NCBI GenBank assembly: GCA_044445605.1
Contig: JBIOEA010000017.1
Location: 1-43,964, forward strand
Origin: CAWKDC01 sp044445605
Lineage (GTDB): Bacteria; Pseudomonadota; Gammaproteobacteria; JABCZS01
Direction of reading: 5' to 3'
DNA: 43,964 nucleotides
The notes beneath the pieces are model-generated. The model was given only the letters and a program-made list of their open reading frames with translations, was not told where the DNA came from and ran no database searches. This document shows positions 6,534-15,352 of this stretch, piece by piece. Each line of letters begins with the position of its first letter. Position 1 is the first letter of the stretch. A program made the position numbers and the translations under genes.

Positions 6534-9439
6534 TACTTATTTTTTGCCGTCTTCTCGCTGTGTTCTCTCGCTGAGTCTGGTGCGCCTCTTAATGCGGCAT
6601 ACTGTAATGTATGTCCTGCTGTTGTTTGAGCATTCGGAAGACGTGCTTGATGCGCTGCAAGAAATTTTTCATAACGTTCAAGTGCTATGTCGGGTGATTT
6701 ATATCGTTTCATCATTGAATCCATTTCCATTAAGAACTTGTTGGAAAGATTGCCTTCATAAAATGTGTCATCAACACTCTCAGTGAGCAATAGAAACAAG
6801 GTGTATTTATTACTTGCTCGTTTTAGTGGTTGCAACAAAGTGTCCTGCGTTTTAAGATCAAGGTTATAGAAGTTGGGTGAAATGGCAATGTTGATGATAA
6901 CCATGTTTTGATGTTCAGCTTTTAATGTGCTCATGATGCTAATAAGTCGAGATAAGCATTTTTCGCTTTGATATTCTTGAATGACAAGCGGGGTGATCGT
7001 TGTAACACAGGCTTGCGCAAGGACATCATCTGATTGAACTTTTTCTGTGAATAATTTTTTCCATCGCACGACGAATGGGTTTGAGCTGCTATAGTTGAGA
7101 ACAAGGTTAATGCTCGATTCAATCGTGGTTAGGTTCACGTATTCAGTCATGAACTGTGCATCAGTTATATTCCGTGTATGAAGGTGGAGCTGGATAGCCT
7201 GCTCAAAGCGGGTTGTATCCAGTTTTTTGTTTTTGCGTTCACATAATATAGCGTTCAGTATATGAAGATTTGCTGACCTTTCAACGAGAAAATGTTGGTT
7301 CTTATCATTGAGCTTATTTGTAGATGGTAATGGAGTGCCTAAGTGTCTGAGGTAGTGAGGATACTCGTCAACGTAGTCAAAAATGATGTTTGTTTCTCTG
7401 TCTGTCACAAGTATGTGGTCCAATGCTGGCCAAGAGAATTTGGTGGATTGGCCTGTATATGACCCGGTTAATGGGATAAAAAATAGATGCATAAGCACAT
7501 ACCGTATCATTGCTAAGTCATGTGCGTTCGTTTTGTAAAGGTTTTGATAAATGGTTGTTCCAAATACTTTATCCAAAATTGACGGGTCATGCCTTTGAAT
7601 AATCTCCAGCCAATTGTCAGGTTTTTTATTCTTGAGATGAAACAGGAAAAACCAACACAGTTCTTTCGTGGTCATTTGCCCTTCATTGTTTTCCATGATG
7701 TTGGCATAAATGTGATCATAAAATTGTTTGGACAAATGAGGGCTGCTAAAAAATATATCAGCCGTTCTTAAGCTGAAGCTCTCGCACATACTGTTCTTGA
7801 ATGCCTGGATGAATTCTTCCGAAAATAAATGTGTTATTGCCTGCTCTTTGTTTTGATGCTTTATAATATAGGTTAAATAAGTCGCAATATTGCTTTTGAT
7901 GCCCTCTATCATGCCGGGGAAATCAAGTATTTTTTGATGCTCGTTTTTGCTCGAAATATCAATGATTGATTTATAAATCAGGCTGCTGTTATTTCGTTTG
8001 TTGATTTGTGCAATGCGTTCAGTTGATTTCTTCGACTTCGCGAGCTCATCAATAAGTTCACTTGATGGGAATGAATTGATAATGTCGTTGATTTCATGAG
8101 GGATGTCTGAATTTCCAATGAACAGCGCAGCGAGCTTTGCTTGTTTTGCTTTGTCGTTTGTCATGCTGAGCGCATACCAAAAAGAATTTATGCCCAATTT
8201 CCGAGCGTTTGCCATGATTTCATGATTGTTGATTATGCGGTCATAGATCTGTTCATCTGGGATTTTTCGGAGCAGGTATTCTGCTTGGTATTTTATTTTG
8301 GCCAGCATCGAATCAATCATGGCCGCGTGTTTGTCTTTATTGACCATCTCGAATATATTGTTGATATTGCCCGATCTGTCTAAAATTTTTACACTCATGT
8401 CGATGTTGTTGACAATGAATGACTCTTTTTCGTTCGGGTCTATTTGTCCTAATATGAGTGTAAGTTCGAGATCTGTTTTGATGACTTTCCCAAGGACCGT
8501 CAGTCGGATTTCCGGTGGTAGCCATTTGAAAATGAGTAATAGGGTGTAATTGTTGAACCTGTCTTCAAGTTCACCGTACGCAGCGATGGCTTCCTGTGGG
8601 GCGGGATACTTCATCAACGCCAGAATTTCGTCTTCTGTGAATACCTTGGCTAGATCGTGGAAGTCATTGAGTGGTAGATGGCCAGATGTTGCATAGAAGT
8701 TGAAAAGATCTTCGCCTTTTAGATATGCTTTCGCGACGCACTTGTCGTAGTGACTGACCGATTTCCAATACGCTCCATGGTTTTTCTGTGGAAGTAGTGT
8801 GGATATGAATGCCACATCAACGTCGTAATAAGTTTTTATCATCATCACGGCTGCCACGAATTGAGGGTCGTTTTTTAATGCACTCATTTCTTCTTTTGGC
8901 AGATGGTGTTTAATGATTCTGGCCCATGCTAGGTTGTGCAGGTGGGGGCTCGTATTGAGTTGTTCTAACACTTCTTTGGCTGATTGGGGTGCTTTTGAGA
9001 AGCCTGTTAATGCGGTGAGTGCGGTGCTATCTGAAATAGCGTCCATGGTGTTTCTGTTAAGTGCCCAAAGATGCCGGATGTACTGATTTTCACTGATGGT
9101 CCGAGCGTCCGGAGGAAGGTTTATTTGATCCGTGTCTACCATCCAGTGTGCATCGATAACCTTATTTGCGTTGATGTTTATCCAGTAAATCTGATTATCA
9201 TTCGCTACCTCTGCGCGCACCCAGGATGTTGGGTAGCTGTCTGGCCTAATGTGTACGTAGTAGTAGGTTCTGCCTCTCTGATCTTTTATGGTAAAGGCGG
9301 TGTCTGGTAGGGTGTTAGTCCCCTCTGTCTCCCTATTTGTCCAAAGACCTGTCTGCTGATTAAAGGTATATTCACCCTGGAGTGGAACCCATTGGTTGTT
9401 GGTGAGCTGAAAGCCTTTAATAATATATTCTTCGAGCAT
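6533..9439 (-). CDS. Large orphan protein of 968 residues
   Basis: I do not recognise this protein. It has no signal peptide and no convincing membrane span, and its composition (many Asn, Lys, Ile, Leu) suggests a mostly helical soluble protein. Residues 1-110 are different: aromatic-rich beta-type sequence (EYTFNQQTGLWTNRE, GRTYYYVHIRPDSYPTSWVR) that could form a small recognition domain. The tail is charged and polar (REHSEKTAKNK), as in many type IV-secreted effectors, but that alone proves nothing. AAGG lies six bases before the ATG. It converges on the ankyrin gene across a family 1 palindrome and diverges from tspO. Confidence 0.8.
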   Translation of the reverse strand: MLEEYIIKGFQLTNNQWVPLQGEYTFNQQTGLWTNRETEGTNTLPDTAFTIKDQRGRTYYYVHIRPDSYPTSWVRAEVANDNQIYWININANKVIDAHWMVDTDQINLPPDARTISENQYIRHLWALNRNTMDAISDSTALTALTGFSKAPQSAKEVLEQLNTSPHLHNLAWARIIKHHLPKEEMSALKNDPQFVAAVMMIKTYYDVDVAFISTLLPQKNHGAYWKSVSHYDKCVAKAYLKGEDLFNFYATSGHLPLNDFHDLAKVFTEDEILALMKYPAPQEAIAAYGELEDRFNNYTLLLIFKWLPPEIRLTVLGKVIKTDLELTLILGQIDPNEKESFIVNNIDMSVKILDRSGNINNIFEMVNKDKHAAMIDSMLAKIKYQAEYLLRKIPDEQIYDRIINNHEIMANARKLGINSFWYALSMTNDKAKQAKLAALFIGNSDIPHEINDIINSFPSSELIDELAKSKKSTERIAQINKRNNSSLIYKSIIDISSKNEHQKILDFPGMIEGIKSNIATYLTYIIKHQNKEQAITHLFSEEFIQAFKNSMCESFSLRTADIFFSSPHLSKQFYDHIYANIMENNEGQMTTKELCWFFLFHLKNKKPDNWLEIIQRHDPSILDKVFGTTIYQNLYKTNAHDLAMIRYVLMHLFFIPLTGSYTGQSTKFSWPALDHILVTDRETNIIFDYVDEYPHYLRHLGTPLPSTNKLNDKNQHFLVERSANLHILNAILCERKNKKLDTTRFEQAIQLHLHTRNITDAQFMTEYVNLTTIESSINLVLNYSSSNPFVVRWKKLFTEKVQSDDVLAQACVTTITPLVIQEYQSEKCLSRLISIMSTLKAEHQNMVIINIAISPNFYNLDLKTQDTLLQPLKRASNKYTLFLLLTESVDDTFYEGNLSNKFLMEMDSMMKRYKSPDIALERYEKFLAAHQARLPNAQTTAGHTLQYAALRGAPDSAREHSEKTAKNK

Positions 9440-9547
9440 GCGTTACCTTGTTTAAAGTTAGTTGTTCCGCATTATATGATTAACTAAGATGTTGTACAAG
9501 CGTTATCTGCTATTCTAGAGAGAGAGATTTTAACAGGAGAATCAAGG

Positions 9548-10027
9548 ATGATTAACCCGCCCAATTCCAAACGTTCCATCAGTCTCGTGCTGTTTTATTT
9601 GGCCGTGATTGCTGTGGCTGCTTTTGGTGTCCAATTTCAACCAGGCGAATGGTATGTTGGGCTTCAGAAGTCTTCGCTAACTCCCCCAAATATTGTCTTC
9701 CCCATTGTCTGGACGATTCTATACGCATTGATGCCGCTGTCTATTTGGAATATTTATTTGAAAGTAGGGGGCACGCCTGCGTTCCGTTTTCCTGCCAATT
9801 TGTTTTTTATTCAGCTTGGCCTGAATGGGATTTGGACCTATTTGTTTTTTGGATTACATCGCCCTGAGCTGGCTTTGGTGGATATCATCGTGTTGTGGGT
9901 CATGATTTTGTGGATGATTATGGCTTATGGCCATGTATCTGTTCGCGCTGCCGCATTGCAAGTGCCTTATTTGCTTTGGGTCACTTTTGCTGCGCTGTTG
10001 AATTATCAGATCTGGGTGTTAAATTGA
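9548..10027 (+). CDS. tspO: TspO/MBR family membrane protein
   Basis: A 159-residue protein with five hydrophobic segments and the family hallmarks: W-Y-x-x-L-x-K-x-x-x-x-PPNIVFPIVWTILY after the first helix, LNGIWTYLFFG in the middle and LLWVTFAALLNYQIWVLN at the end. TspO proteins bind tetrapyrroles and sterol-like ligands and are linked to porphyrin handling and oxidative stress. AGGAG lies about eight bases before the ATG. It stands alone, divergent from the 968-residue gene; a short GC-rich hairpin (about 10037-10063) follows it. Confidence 0.93.
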   Translation: MINPPNSKRSISLVLFYLAVIAVAAFGVQFQPGEWYVGLQKSSLTPPNIVFPIVWTILYALMPLSIWNIYLKVGGTPAFRFPANLFFIQLGLNGIWTYLFFGLHRPELALVDIIVLWVMILWMIMAYGHVSVRAAALQVPYLLWVTFAALLNYQIWVLN

Positions 10028-10160
10028 TCATAACGAAAAGGGCGCCTCATGAAGCGCCCCTTCGCAACATATCCCTTAATATCACCGGTGATGCATTTAC
10101 CGCGGTGTTGGTCGGGAAAAGTGAGGGTGAATTGGATGAGAAAGTTTATAATCAATAGAA

Positions 10161-10570
10161 GGGGTTTTTCTTCACGATACAGCTTAGAAGGTGATTGCTC
10201 TGCGCTGCACTCTATTTAACGCTCGCGTCTGGCTTGCCACTACGGTGTCATTCTTATCGATGCCATTAGGTCGCTACCATCGAGGTTGGGCTCACGCGGA
10301 ACTCAAAGCTAAGCTCCGGCATCGGAGGCTCGCCAGACAAGATATGTCCCGGCACGATAAAAACAACACCGTAGTGGCGCCGACACTCGCTTCATTGTCG
10401 TTTGCTGGAACAATACTTGAATTTAAATAGCATTATTCAAGCCGCACGCATAACAGCGTAGATGCCGGGACCCCGAGCGGTTATATAGCGAAGGTGAAGA
10501 ATAATCACATTACGATCGTGAAGAAACCCCCCCGCCTCGATTACCCTCTAGGTGTAGGGGGCTGAGCGAT
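10161..10570. repeat. Non-coding tract with nested inverted repeats
   Basis: This 0.5 kb gap has no supported gene. GGGGTTTTTCTTCACGAT (10161-10178) faces its inverse at 10515-10533 (16 of 18 matching); the first is identical to the family 2 arm at 14514. Inside, GCCACTACGGTGT (10235-10247) pairs perfectly with 10366-10378 and pairing continues with mismatches to TTATCG/CGATAA; GTCTGGC (10227) also pairs with 10332-10338, and CGATGCC with GGCATCG (10318-10325). The right end runs into the last codons of the protease gene. It may be an insert in a family 2 pair, or a structured RNA. Confidence 0.6.
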
Positions 10571-12304
10571 TACGTCCCTGCAAACTTCTCTTCTCAATGC
10601 CTTCCCACTTGCCAACGCAAATGGCTCATAACGTGCGCCATCGATTTGTGCTCCGTCGGCGATGCTAATTTCTAGCATCGTACGTGACGTATCTGTGCCC
10701 GTATGGTTGACCTGCAAGACGTTATCGATCACGCTGACGTCTTCATCAAGCAGTACATGGCCTTTGGCTTGATAGAGGCGCAAGGTCATTGGCGTCAGAT
10801 CATGCAACAGGATTTCGCCATTGTCTGTGCTCACGCGACGTTCCCAAACCAACGTGACTTTGTCATTCGGAGAGAGTTCACCGGAGTAGCACATCATGCG
10901 ACGTGGATGAATTTTCTCGCGTTTCACGAATTCTTTTTGTTTAAACGCATTATCCATATTGATGTAACCCCAGCCATACGTTCTGTTCCACAACGATCCC
11001 GGGACAGCATGGTGAGAAGCAGGATCTTGTTGGTCACTATCCGTCCAGGCATCGGCACTGTTGATCAACAACGCTTTAATTGCCATGGGTTCTGTGATCC
11101 CGCTGTCATATATGAGTGCAGAGGCTCCCCCTACATGCGGCGTTGCCATGCTGGTGCCACCGGCAAGACGTGTTTCAGACACGGCATCGTATTGCATGCT
11201 CGCTGCATAAGGCGAAAACGTTGGATTTTCAGGGACTGCATAAACAGTCTGATCAGGTGCACAGGTGCGCGTATCATTACCGGGGGCGGTGATATCGGGC
11301 TTGCGGCGTCCATCGAACGTTGGCCCGCGGCTGCTCGTGGATTGAATGTAATGCTGTGAACGATCCGATGTCTTTGTTACTGACGTGCTGGTTTTTTGCA
11401 GCGTGTTATTCATGTTGGCAACCACAATCGCATTGTAACTGTCAGCAGGAATACTCATCGTATTTGCATAGGGGGCTTCATCGCTCGGTGCAACCCAACC
11501 GCTATTACCAGCGGATTTGACCCACGTAACCCCATAGTGATGAACAATGTAATCGACCGTTTGTGCGACAGTACTCCAATTTTCAGTTACATCGCCGTTG
11601 CCGAAACTGTAATTGATCGTGGTTGGTTTTATTTGGTTTGGCGTTTCCAATAACCAATCCAAATTGACCAGCGTTAAGGCCCAGTCAGTATCATCAACAG
11701 TGCTATCACCGGCTAATGTCACCAGCATATTTTGTACGCCATGCGCAATGCCCGGACGCTCAGATTGTTCATTGCCATAAATGCAGGCAACGCCCGTGCC
11801 GTGTGGGGTGCGTACGCCATTTAAGTATTTATCGAAACCCGAGTTGTCGCCTCGATTCACGATCATGTTTTTGTCGCGTAAACCTGATTGACGTATGAAG
11901 CTTTGCGTGTCTGTAGCGTAGTTATCGGGTACACCGCTGTCTAAGATGCCAATGATGGCTGATGTGCCAGTGAACCCGGCCTTCCACCAATTGCTGATAG
12001 GGGAGGTCGCATCATCCGGTGTTTTGAGGAGCATGGACGCTGCGCTGACTTCTAGTTCTTCATAACTGCCAGGAACCCTTTCGACCGTGCTGCCCAGTTC
12101 TTGGGAAAGCGCCTCGCTTGCCGTGGTTGTCCCGATAAAGAGTCCTGGCATGAATTTAATAGGGGTTAGGCCTTGCTGTTCGGCTATGGCTGATTTGGCA
12201 GCAGGGGCTTTTACCATCACATGCGTGGGTTTAGCGTCGTCTGCGCTGCATATAAACGAGATGAAGGCGAGGAGAAATGTAACCGCTGGGTACTTGTACT
12301 TCAT
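10541..12304 (-). CDS. Secreted subtilisin-like serine protease (S8)
   Basis: 587 residues from the ATG at 12304, chosen because AGAGG lies seven bases upstream and the protein then begins with a clean signal peptide (MKYKYPAVTFLLAFISFICSA). The frame opens seven codons earlier. The S8 catalytic triad is visible: Asp in IIGILDSGVP, His in TPHGTGVACIYG, Ser in GGTSMATPHVGG; the oxyanion Asn is in KSAGNSG. A propeptide-like region of about 90 residues precedes the catalytic domain, and about 120 residues of beta-rich sequence follow it. Its likely role is extracellular or periplasmic proteolysis; the substrate is unknown. The last codons overlap a degenerate family 2 repeat, so the C-terminus (PPTPRG) may be repeat-derived. 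Confidence 0.93.
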   Translation of the reverse strand: MKYKYPAVTFLLAFISFICSADDAKPTHVMVKAPAAKSAIAEQQGLTPIKFMPGLFIGTTTASEALSQELGSTVERVPGSYEELEVSAASMLLKTPDDATSPISNWWKAGFTGTSAIIGILDSGVPDNYATDTQSFIRQSGLRDKNMIVNRGDNSGFDKYLNGVRTPHGTGVACIYGNEQSERPGIAHGVQNMLVTLAGDSTVDDTDWALTLVNLDWLLETPNQIKPTTINYSFGNGDVTENWSTVAQTVDYIVHHYGVTWVKSAGNSGWVAPSDEAPYANTMSIPADSYNAIVVANMNNTLQKTSTSVTKTSDRSQHYIQSTSSRGPTFDGRRKPDITAPGNDTRTCAPDQTVYAVPENPTFSPYAASMQYDAVSETRLAGGTSMATPHVGGASALIYDSGITEPMAIKALLINSADAWTDSDQQDPASHHAVPGSLWNRTYGWGYINMDNAFKQKEFVKREKIHPRRMMCYSGELSPNDKVTLVWERRVSTDNGEILLHDLTPMTLRLYQAKGHVLLDEDVSVIDNVLQVNHTGTDTSRTMLEISIADGAQIDGARYEPFALASGKALRREVCRDVIAQPPTPRG

Positions 12305-12351
12305 AGGGGAACCTCTGGAAGACAACTAGAAGATCCATGATACCAAATTCT

Positions 12352-12383
12352 TGAAGAGGGCGAAAGATGTTTCGCCCCTACAA
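12352..12383 (-). repeat. Dispersed palindrome, family 1, copy R4
   Basis: Read on the minus strand it is TTGTAGGGGCGAAA, CATC, TTTCGCCCTCTTCA. Its TAG is the proA stop codon. It fills the gap between proA and the protease gene. Confidence 0.92.
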
Positions 12384-13625
12384 TCGGACCTGGCCATCTC
12401 CACGCACTATCCACTGATAGCTTGTCAATGCAGACAAGCCCATGGGACCTCTCGCGTGGAGTTTCTGGGTAGAGATGCCTATCTCCGCACCTAATCCAAA
12501 CTGCCCGCCATCGGTAAATGCGGTTGATGCATTCACGTAAACCACGGCTGCATCAATGCGTTGAATAAAATAATCCGCCGTGTTTTTGTTTTCCGTCACA
12601 ATGGCTTCGCTATGATGGGATGTATGTTTCATGATGTGCGTAATCGCCTCATCAACATTGTCTACTGTTTTGATCGCCATTTTATAGGATAAAAATTCTA
12701 GACCATCATGTTCCGGTGTTGCATGCGCTAATAATTCAGCAGGGTAGTGTGATGCCAGCGCATCATACGCTGCGTTATCCGCAAAAATCATGACCTGATG
12801 TTCTTTTAATGGCTCGACCAGTGCGGATAAATCGTTAAGTCGCTCACCATGAACAATCAAGCAATCGAGCGCATTGCACACACTCACGCGACGTGTTTTG
12901 GCGTTGTTCACAATATTGCGCCCTTTTACCAAATCACCCTCCTTATCAAAGTAGGTGTGAACAATGCCTGCGCCTGTTTCAATCACAGGAACACGTGCGT
13001 TGGTTCGAACAAAATCAATCAAGGCTTGGCTGCCGCGTGGGATGCATACGTCGACAAGCCCAATCGCATTCAACAAGATCAATGTGTCTTCTCGGCTCGG
13101 TGGGAATAAATAGGCGACGTCAGTTGAGATGTGATGTTCATTCAATGCCTGATGAATGATATTGATCAAAGCCGAATTGGTATGAAATGCTTCTTTTCCG
13201 CCCTTTAATATACACGCGTTGCCTGTTTTGAAACATAATGTGAAGACATCGAGCGTCACATTGGGGCGCGATTCATAAATGACCGCAACAACCCCCAAGG
13301 GAACAGCGACCTTATCAATGATTAAACCATTAGGCATCACGCGGTGTTCTAACGTTGATCCTATCGGTGAGGGCAGTGCAATGACATTTTCTATGTCATG
13401 AGCGATGCCGTTAAGCCTTTCTTCGGTCAACAGCAGGCGATCGTACATCGGATCTTGGCGATCCATCGTAATTAAATCTTTTGCGTTTTCAGCCAGTACG
13501 TATGGCAATGAAGCGCGTAGTCGGTTTGCTAATGAGCTGAGTATTGCGTTGCGTTGTGTATCGTTCAATAAGCTTAGGGAGTAGCTGTCTTTTTTGGTTT
13601 GTTCAATTTGTTTTAGGATGTCCAT
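12378..13625 (-). CDS. proA: Gamma-glutamyl phosphate reductase
   Basis: ProA reduces gamma-glutamyl phosphate to glutamate semialdehyde with NADPH, the second step of proline synthesis. The aldehyde-dehydrogenase fold shows the expected motifs: VPLGVVAVIYESRPNVT, ILKGGKEA, the catalytic Cys in RRVSVCNALDC, and FGLGAEIGISTQKLHARGPMG near the end. 415 residues match the family (E. coli 417). An ATG at 13634 overlaps the proB stop (ATGA), but AAGGA abuts it directly; the ATG at 13625 has the correct nine-base spacing and is preferred. The stop TAG comes from a family 1 palindrome, giving the ending VRL. Confidence 0.96.
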   Translation of the reverse strand: MDILKQIEQTKKDSYSLSLLNDTQRNAILSSLANRLRASLPYVLAENAKDLITMDRQDPMYDRLLLTEERLNGIAHDIENVIALPSPIGSTLEHRVMPNGLIIDKVAVPLGVVAVIYESRPNVTLDVFTLCFKTGNACILKGGKEAFHTNSALINIIHQALNEHHISTDVAYLFPPSREDTLILLNAIGLVDVCIPRGSQALIDFVRTNARVPVIETGAGIVHTYFDKEGDLVKGRNIVNNAKTRRVSVCNALDCLIVHGERLNDLSALVEPLKEHQVMIFADNAAYDALASHYPAELLAHATPEHDGLEFLSYKMAIKTVDNVDEAITHIMKHTSHHSEAIVTENKNTADYFIQRIDAAVVYVNASTAFTDGGQFGLGAEIGISTQKLHARGPMGLSALTSYQWIVRGDGQVRL

Positions 13626-13630
13626 GAATA

Positions 13631-14449
13631 TCATTCCTTAAAAAGATGGAAGTGATCAAGATCAGGATGAGTCAGTTGTTTTGACGGCAAAATCGTGGTT
13701 CCAATGGATTCATTTCCCATGATTTTCAATAAAACAGACGGTGTGTTCATGGAAGCGATGTGTGTCTTGATGCCCAGATGGGACATTTTGCGTGCTGTTT
13801 CAAGTTTGCTTACCATGCCGCCACGACCATGTTCGCTTTTGCTGGTGGCAACGTCGGGCCAGCCTTGATCAGGATCAATCGTCGGAATAATGGTTGAGAC
13901 AGGATCATCGGGATGGCCCGTGTAGACCCCTTCGACATTACTTAAAATGATCAATCTATCTGCAGAAATTTGTGCCGCGATGATGCCCGATAATTCATCA
14001 TTGTCTGTGAACATCAACTCTTCAATGGCTACGCTGTCGTTTTCATTGATGATGGGCAACACGTTTTTATGGGCCAATATTTCCGTGACCAATCGGCTAA
14101 TGTTTCGATAATGTTCGCGTGTGTGGAAATCTTGTTTTGTCAGCAATAATTGAGAAGCAAGAATATCATGTTTTTTGAATAATTGAGCATAGGTGTGCAT
14201 CAGTTCATGTTGGCCCAATGAGGCGAGTAATTGCTTCTCACCAATCGAATGCCCGTACTCGCGTCCCAGGACCAGGCGAGCAACACTTCTCCCAAAGCCT
14301 ACAGCACCTGAACTCACCAGCGCTACTTGATGCCCTTGCTGTTGTAGTTGAACGATTTGTTCTGCCAGTGAGGAGAGCACCGATTCAAGCGGTGCCCCCT
14401 GCTGAGATAGGATGCTTTGTGTGCCAACTTTGACGACGAGTTTCATCAT
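13631..14449 (-). CDS. proB: Glutamate 5-kinase, short form without PUA domain
   Basis: ProB phosphorylates glutamate at the gamma carboxylate, the first and feedback-controlled step of proline synthesis. The amino-acid-kinase domain is complete: KVGTQSIL, VSSGAVGFG, INENDSV, FTDNDELSG and KSEHGRGGMVSKLETA. The protein stops at 272 residues, so the C-terminal PUA domain of the 367-residue E. coli enzyme is absent. The single-domain form is known in other bacteria. It overlaps the proA frame, an arrangement that suggests translational coupling. No proC is in the window. AGGA lies six bases before the ATG. Confidence 0.95.
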   Translation of the reverse strand: MMKLVVKVGTQSILSQQGAPLESVLSSLAEQIVQLQQQGHQVALVSSGAVGFGRSVARLVLGREYGHSIGEKQLLASLGQHELMHTYAQLFKKHDILASQLLLTKQDFHTREHYRNISRLVTEILAHKNVLPIINENDSVAIEELMFTDNDELSGIIAAQISADRLIILSNVEGVYTGHPDDPVSTIIPTIDPDQGWPDVATSKSEHGRGGMVSKLETARKMSHLGIKTHIASMNTPSVLLKIMGNESIGTTILPSKQLTHPDLDHFHLFKE

Positions 14450-14470
14450 GCAGGGTCCTCTTTTATTTAT

Positions 14471-14615
14471 CTTCTCGCCCCCTTTTAAGGGGGCAGCCGA
14501 GTATTCCGAGGCGGGGGTTTTTCTTCACGATCTCAATAAGAAAAACCCCCGAAACTAGGATCGTCTCGCAAGCTCGTCGATTCCCGTGTCTGCCCCCTTA
14601 AAAGGGGGCGAAAGA
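14471..14615. repeat. Inverted pair of family 2 repeats (MITE-like)
   Basis: A 21-bp perfect terminal inverted repeat starting CGCCCCCTTTT (left arm within 14471-14496, right arm within 14590-14614) flanks a second perfect 13-bp pair, GGGGGTTTTTCTT (14513-14525) and its inverse (14538-14550). It fills the gap between proB and the methyltransferase gene. The structure is that of paired REP elements or a small non-autonomous mobile element; no encoded protein. Confidence 0.85.
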
Positions 14616-14629
14616 CAATATATTAATAT

Positions 14630-15298
14630 TTACACACTCAGTACGTACAATCTCCACGGCAAATAATACGGCAACATATCGACTTTACCGACGATTTTAA
14701 ATCCGGATTCTTTCAACTCAGCTTCAAGCTCAGCAACAGGCATATAACGGTTCTTACCAGGGCGACCTTGGTTACGTAGGCTCTTGAGATTACCATCGAC
14801 CCAGAATGAAATCAGGACGTATTTTTTAGCCACACGTTGGAATTCTGTGTACATTTGTTCACGTACAGAACGGTCATTAATGTGATGCAACAACCGCATG
14901 CAGATCAGGGCTTCGACGGATTTGTTTTTCAGTGGGATATTAGTTGCATCACCTTGCTGTAGGTTGACGAATTGCAAAATTTTGGGGTTAGTCATTTCTT
15001 TACAGACTTGAATCATCCCTGGAGAACGATCAACACCTGTAATAGAAAGTGCGCCACATTGAATCAGTGTGTCCCAGAAACGGCCTGCACCACAAGGTAA
15101 ATCAACCACAGTGCTGGGGAAATTGGCTAATTTGAGCGCCTTGCGAGCCATGCGTTGCTCTAGGATATTCGACAGCACATGAAAGAACCCTTTTTTATGA
15201 CGAAGGTAGTAAGCCATTGCATACTCGTAAGTATAACGGGCATCAAATGCGGCATCGTAGTCTGTTTTTACTGGTTTATTTCTGTTAATGGCTTTCAT
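14630..15298 (-). CDS. Class I SAM-dependent methyltransferase
   Basis: 222 residues. Motif I (TVVDLPCGAGRFWDTL), the acidic ribose-binding loop (ITGVDRSPGMI), motif II (QQGDATNIPLKNKSVEALICMRLLHHI) and a post-motif strand (KYVLISFW) define a Methyltransf_11-type fold. The substrate cannot be told; family members act on quinones, lipids and other small molecules. A basic N-terminal stretch (MKAINRNKPVKTDYDAAFDARY) precedes the domain. AGGAAGTGAGAGG lies just upstream of the ATG. It lies 54 bases downstream of gshA on the same strand and may share its transcript. Confidence 0.88.
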   Translation of the reverse strand: MKAINRNKPVKTDYDAAFDARYTYEYAMAYYLRHKKGFFHVLSNILEQRMARKALKLANFPSTVVDLPCGAGRFWDTLIQCGALSITGVDRSPGMIQVCKEMTNPKILQFVNLQQGDATNIPLKNKSVEALICMRLLHHINDRSVREQMYTEFQRVAKKYVLISFWVDGNLKSLRNQGRPGKNRYMPVAELEAELKESGFKIVGKVDMLPYYLPWRLYVLSV

Positions 15299-15352
15299 CC
15301 TCTCACTTCCTTGTCTAAATCTAAAATGGGACTTCCATTGTACCCTTTTGCA

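Noticed and set aside
10191..10430. 79-residue ORF in the repeat tract after tspO
   Set aside because: It spans both arms of a long inverted repeat and its composition looks non-coding.
14471..14615. CRISPR array or integron attC site
   Set aside because: The repeats are inverted pairs, not regularly spaced direct repeats, and no cas or integrase gene is present.
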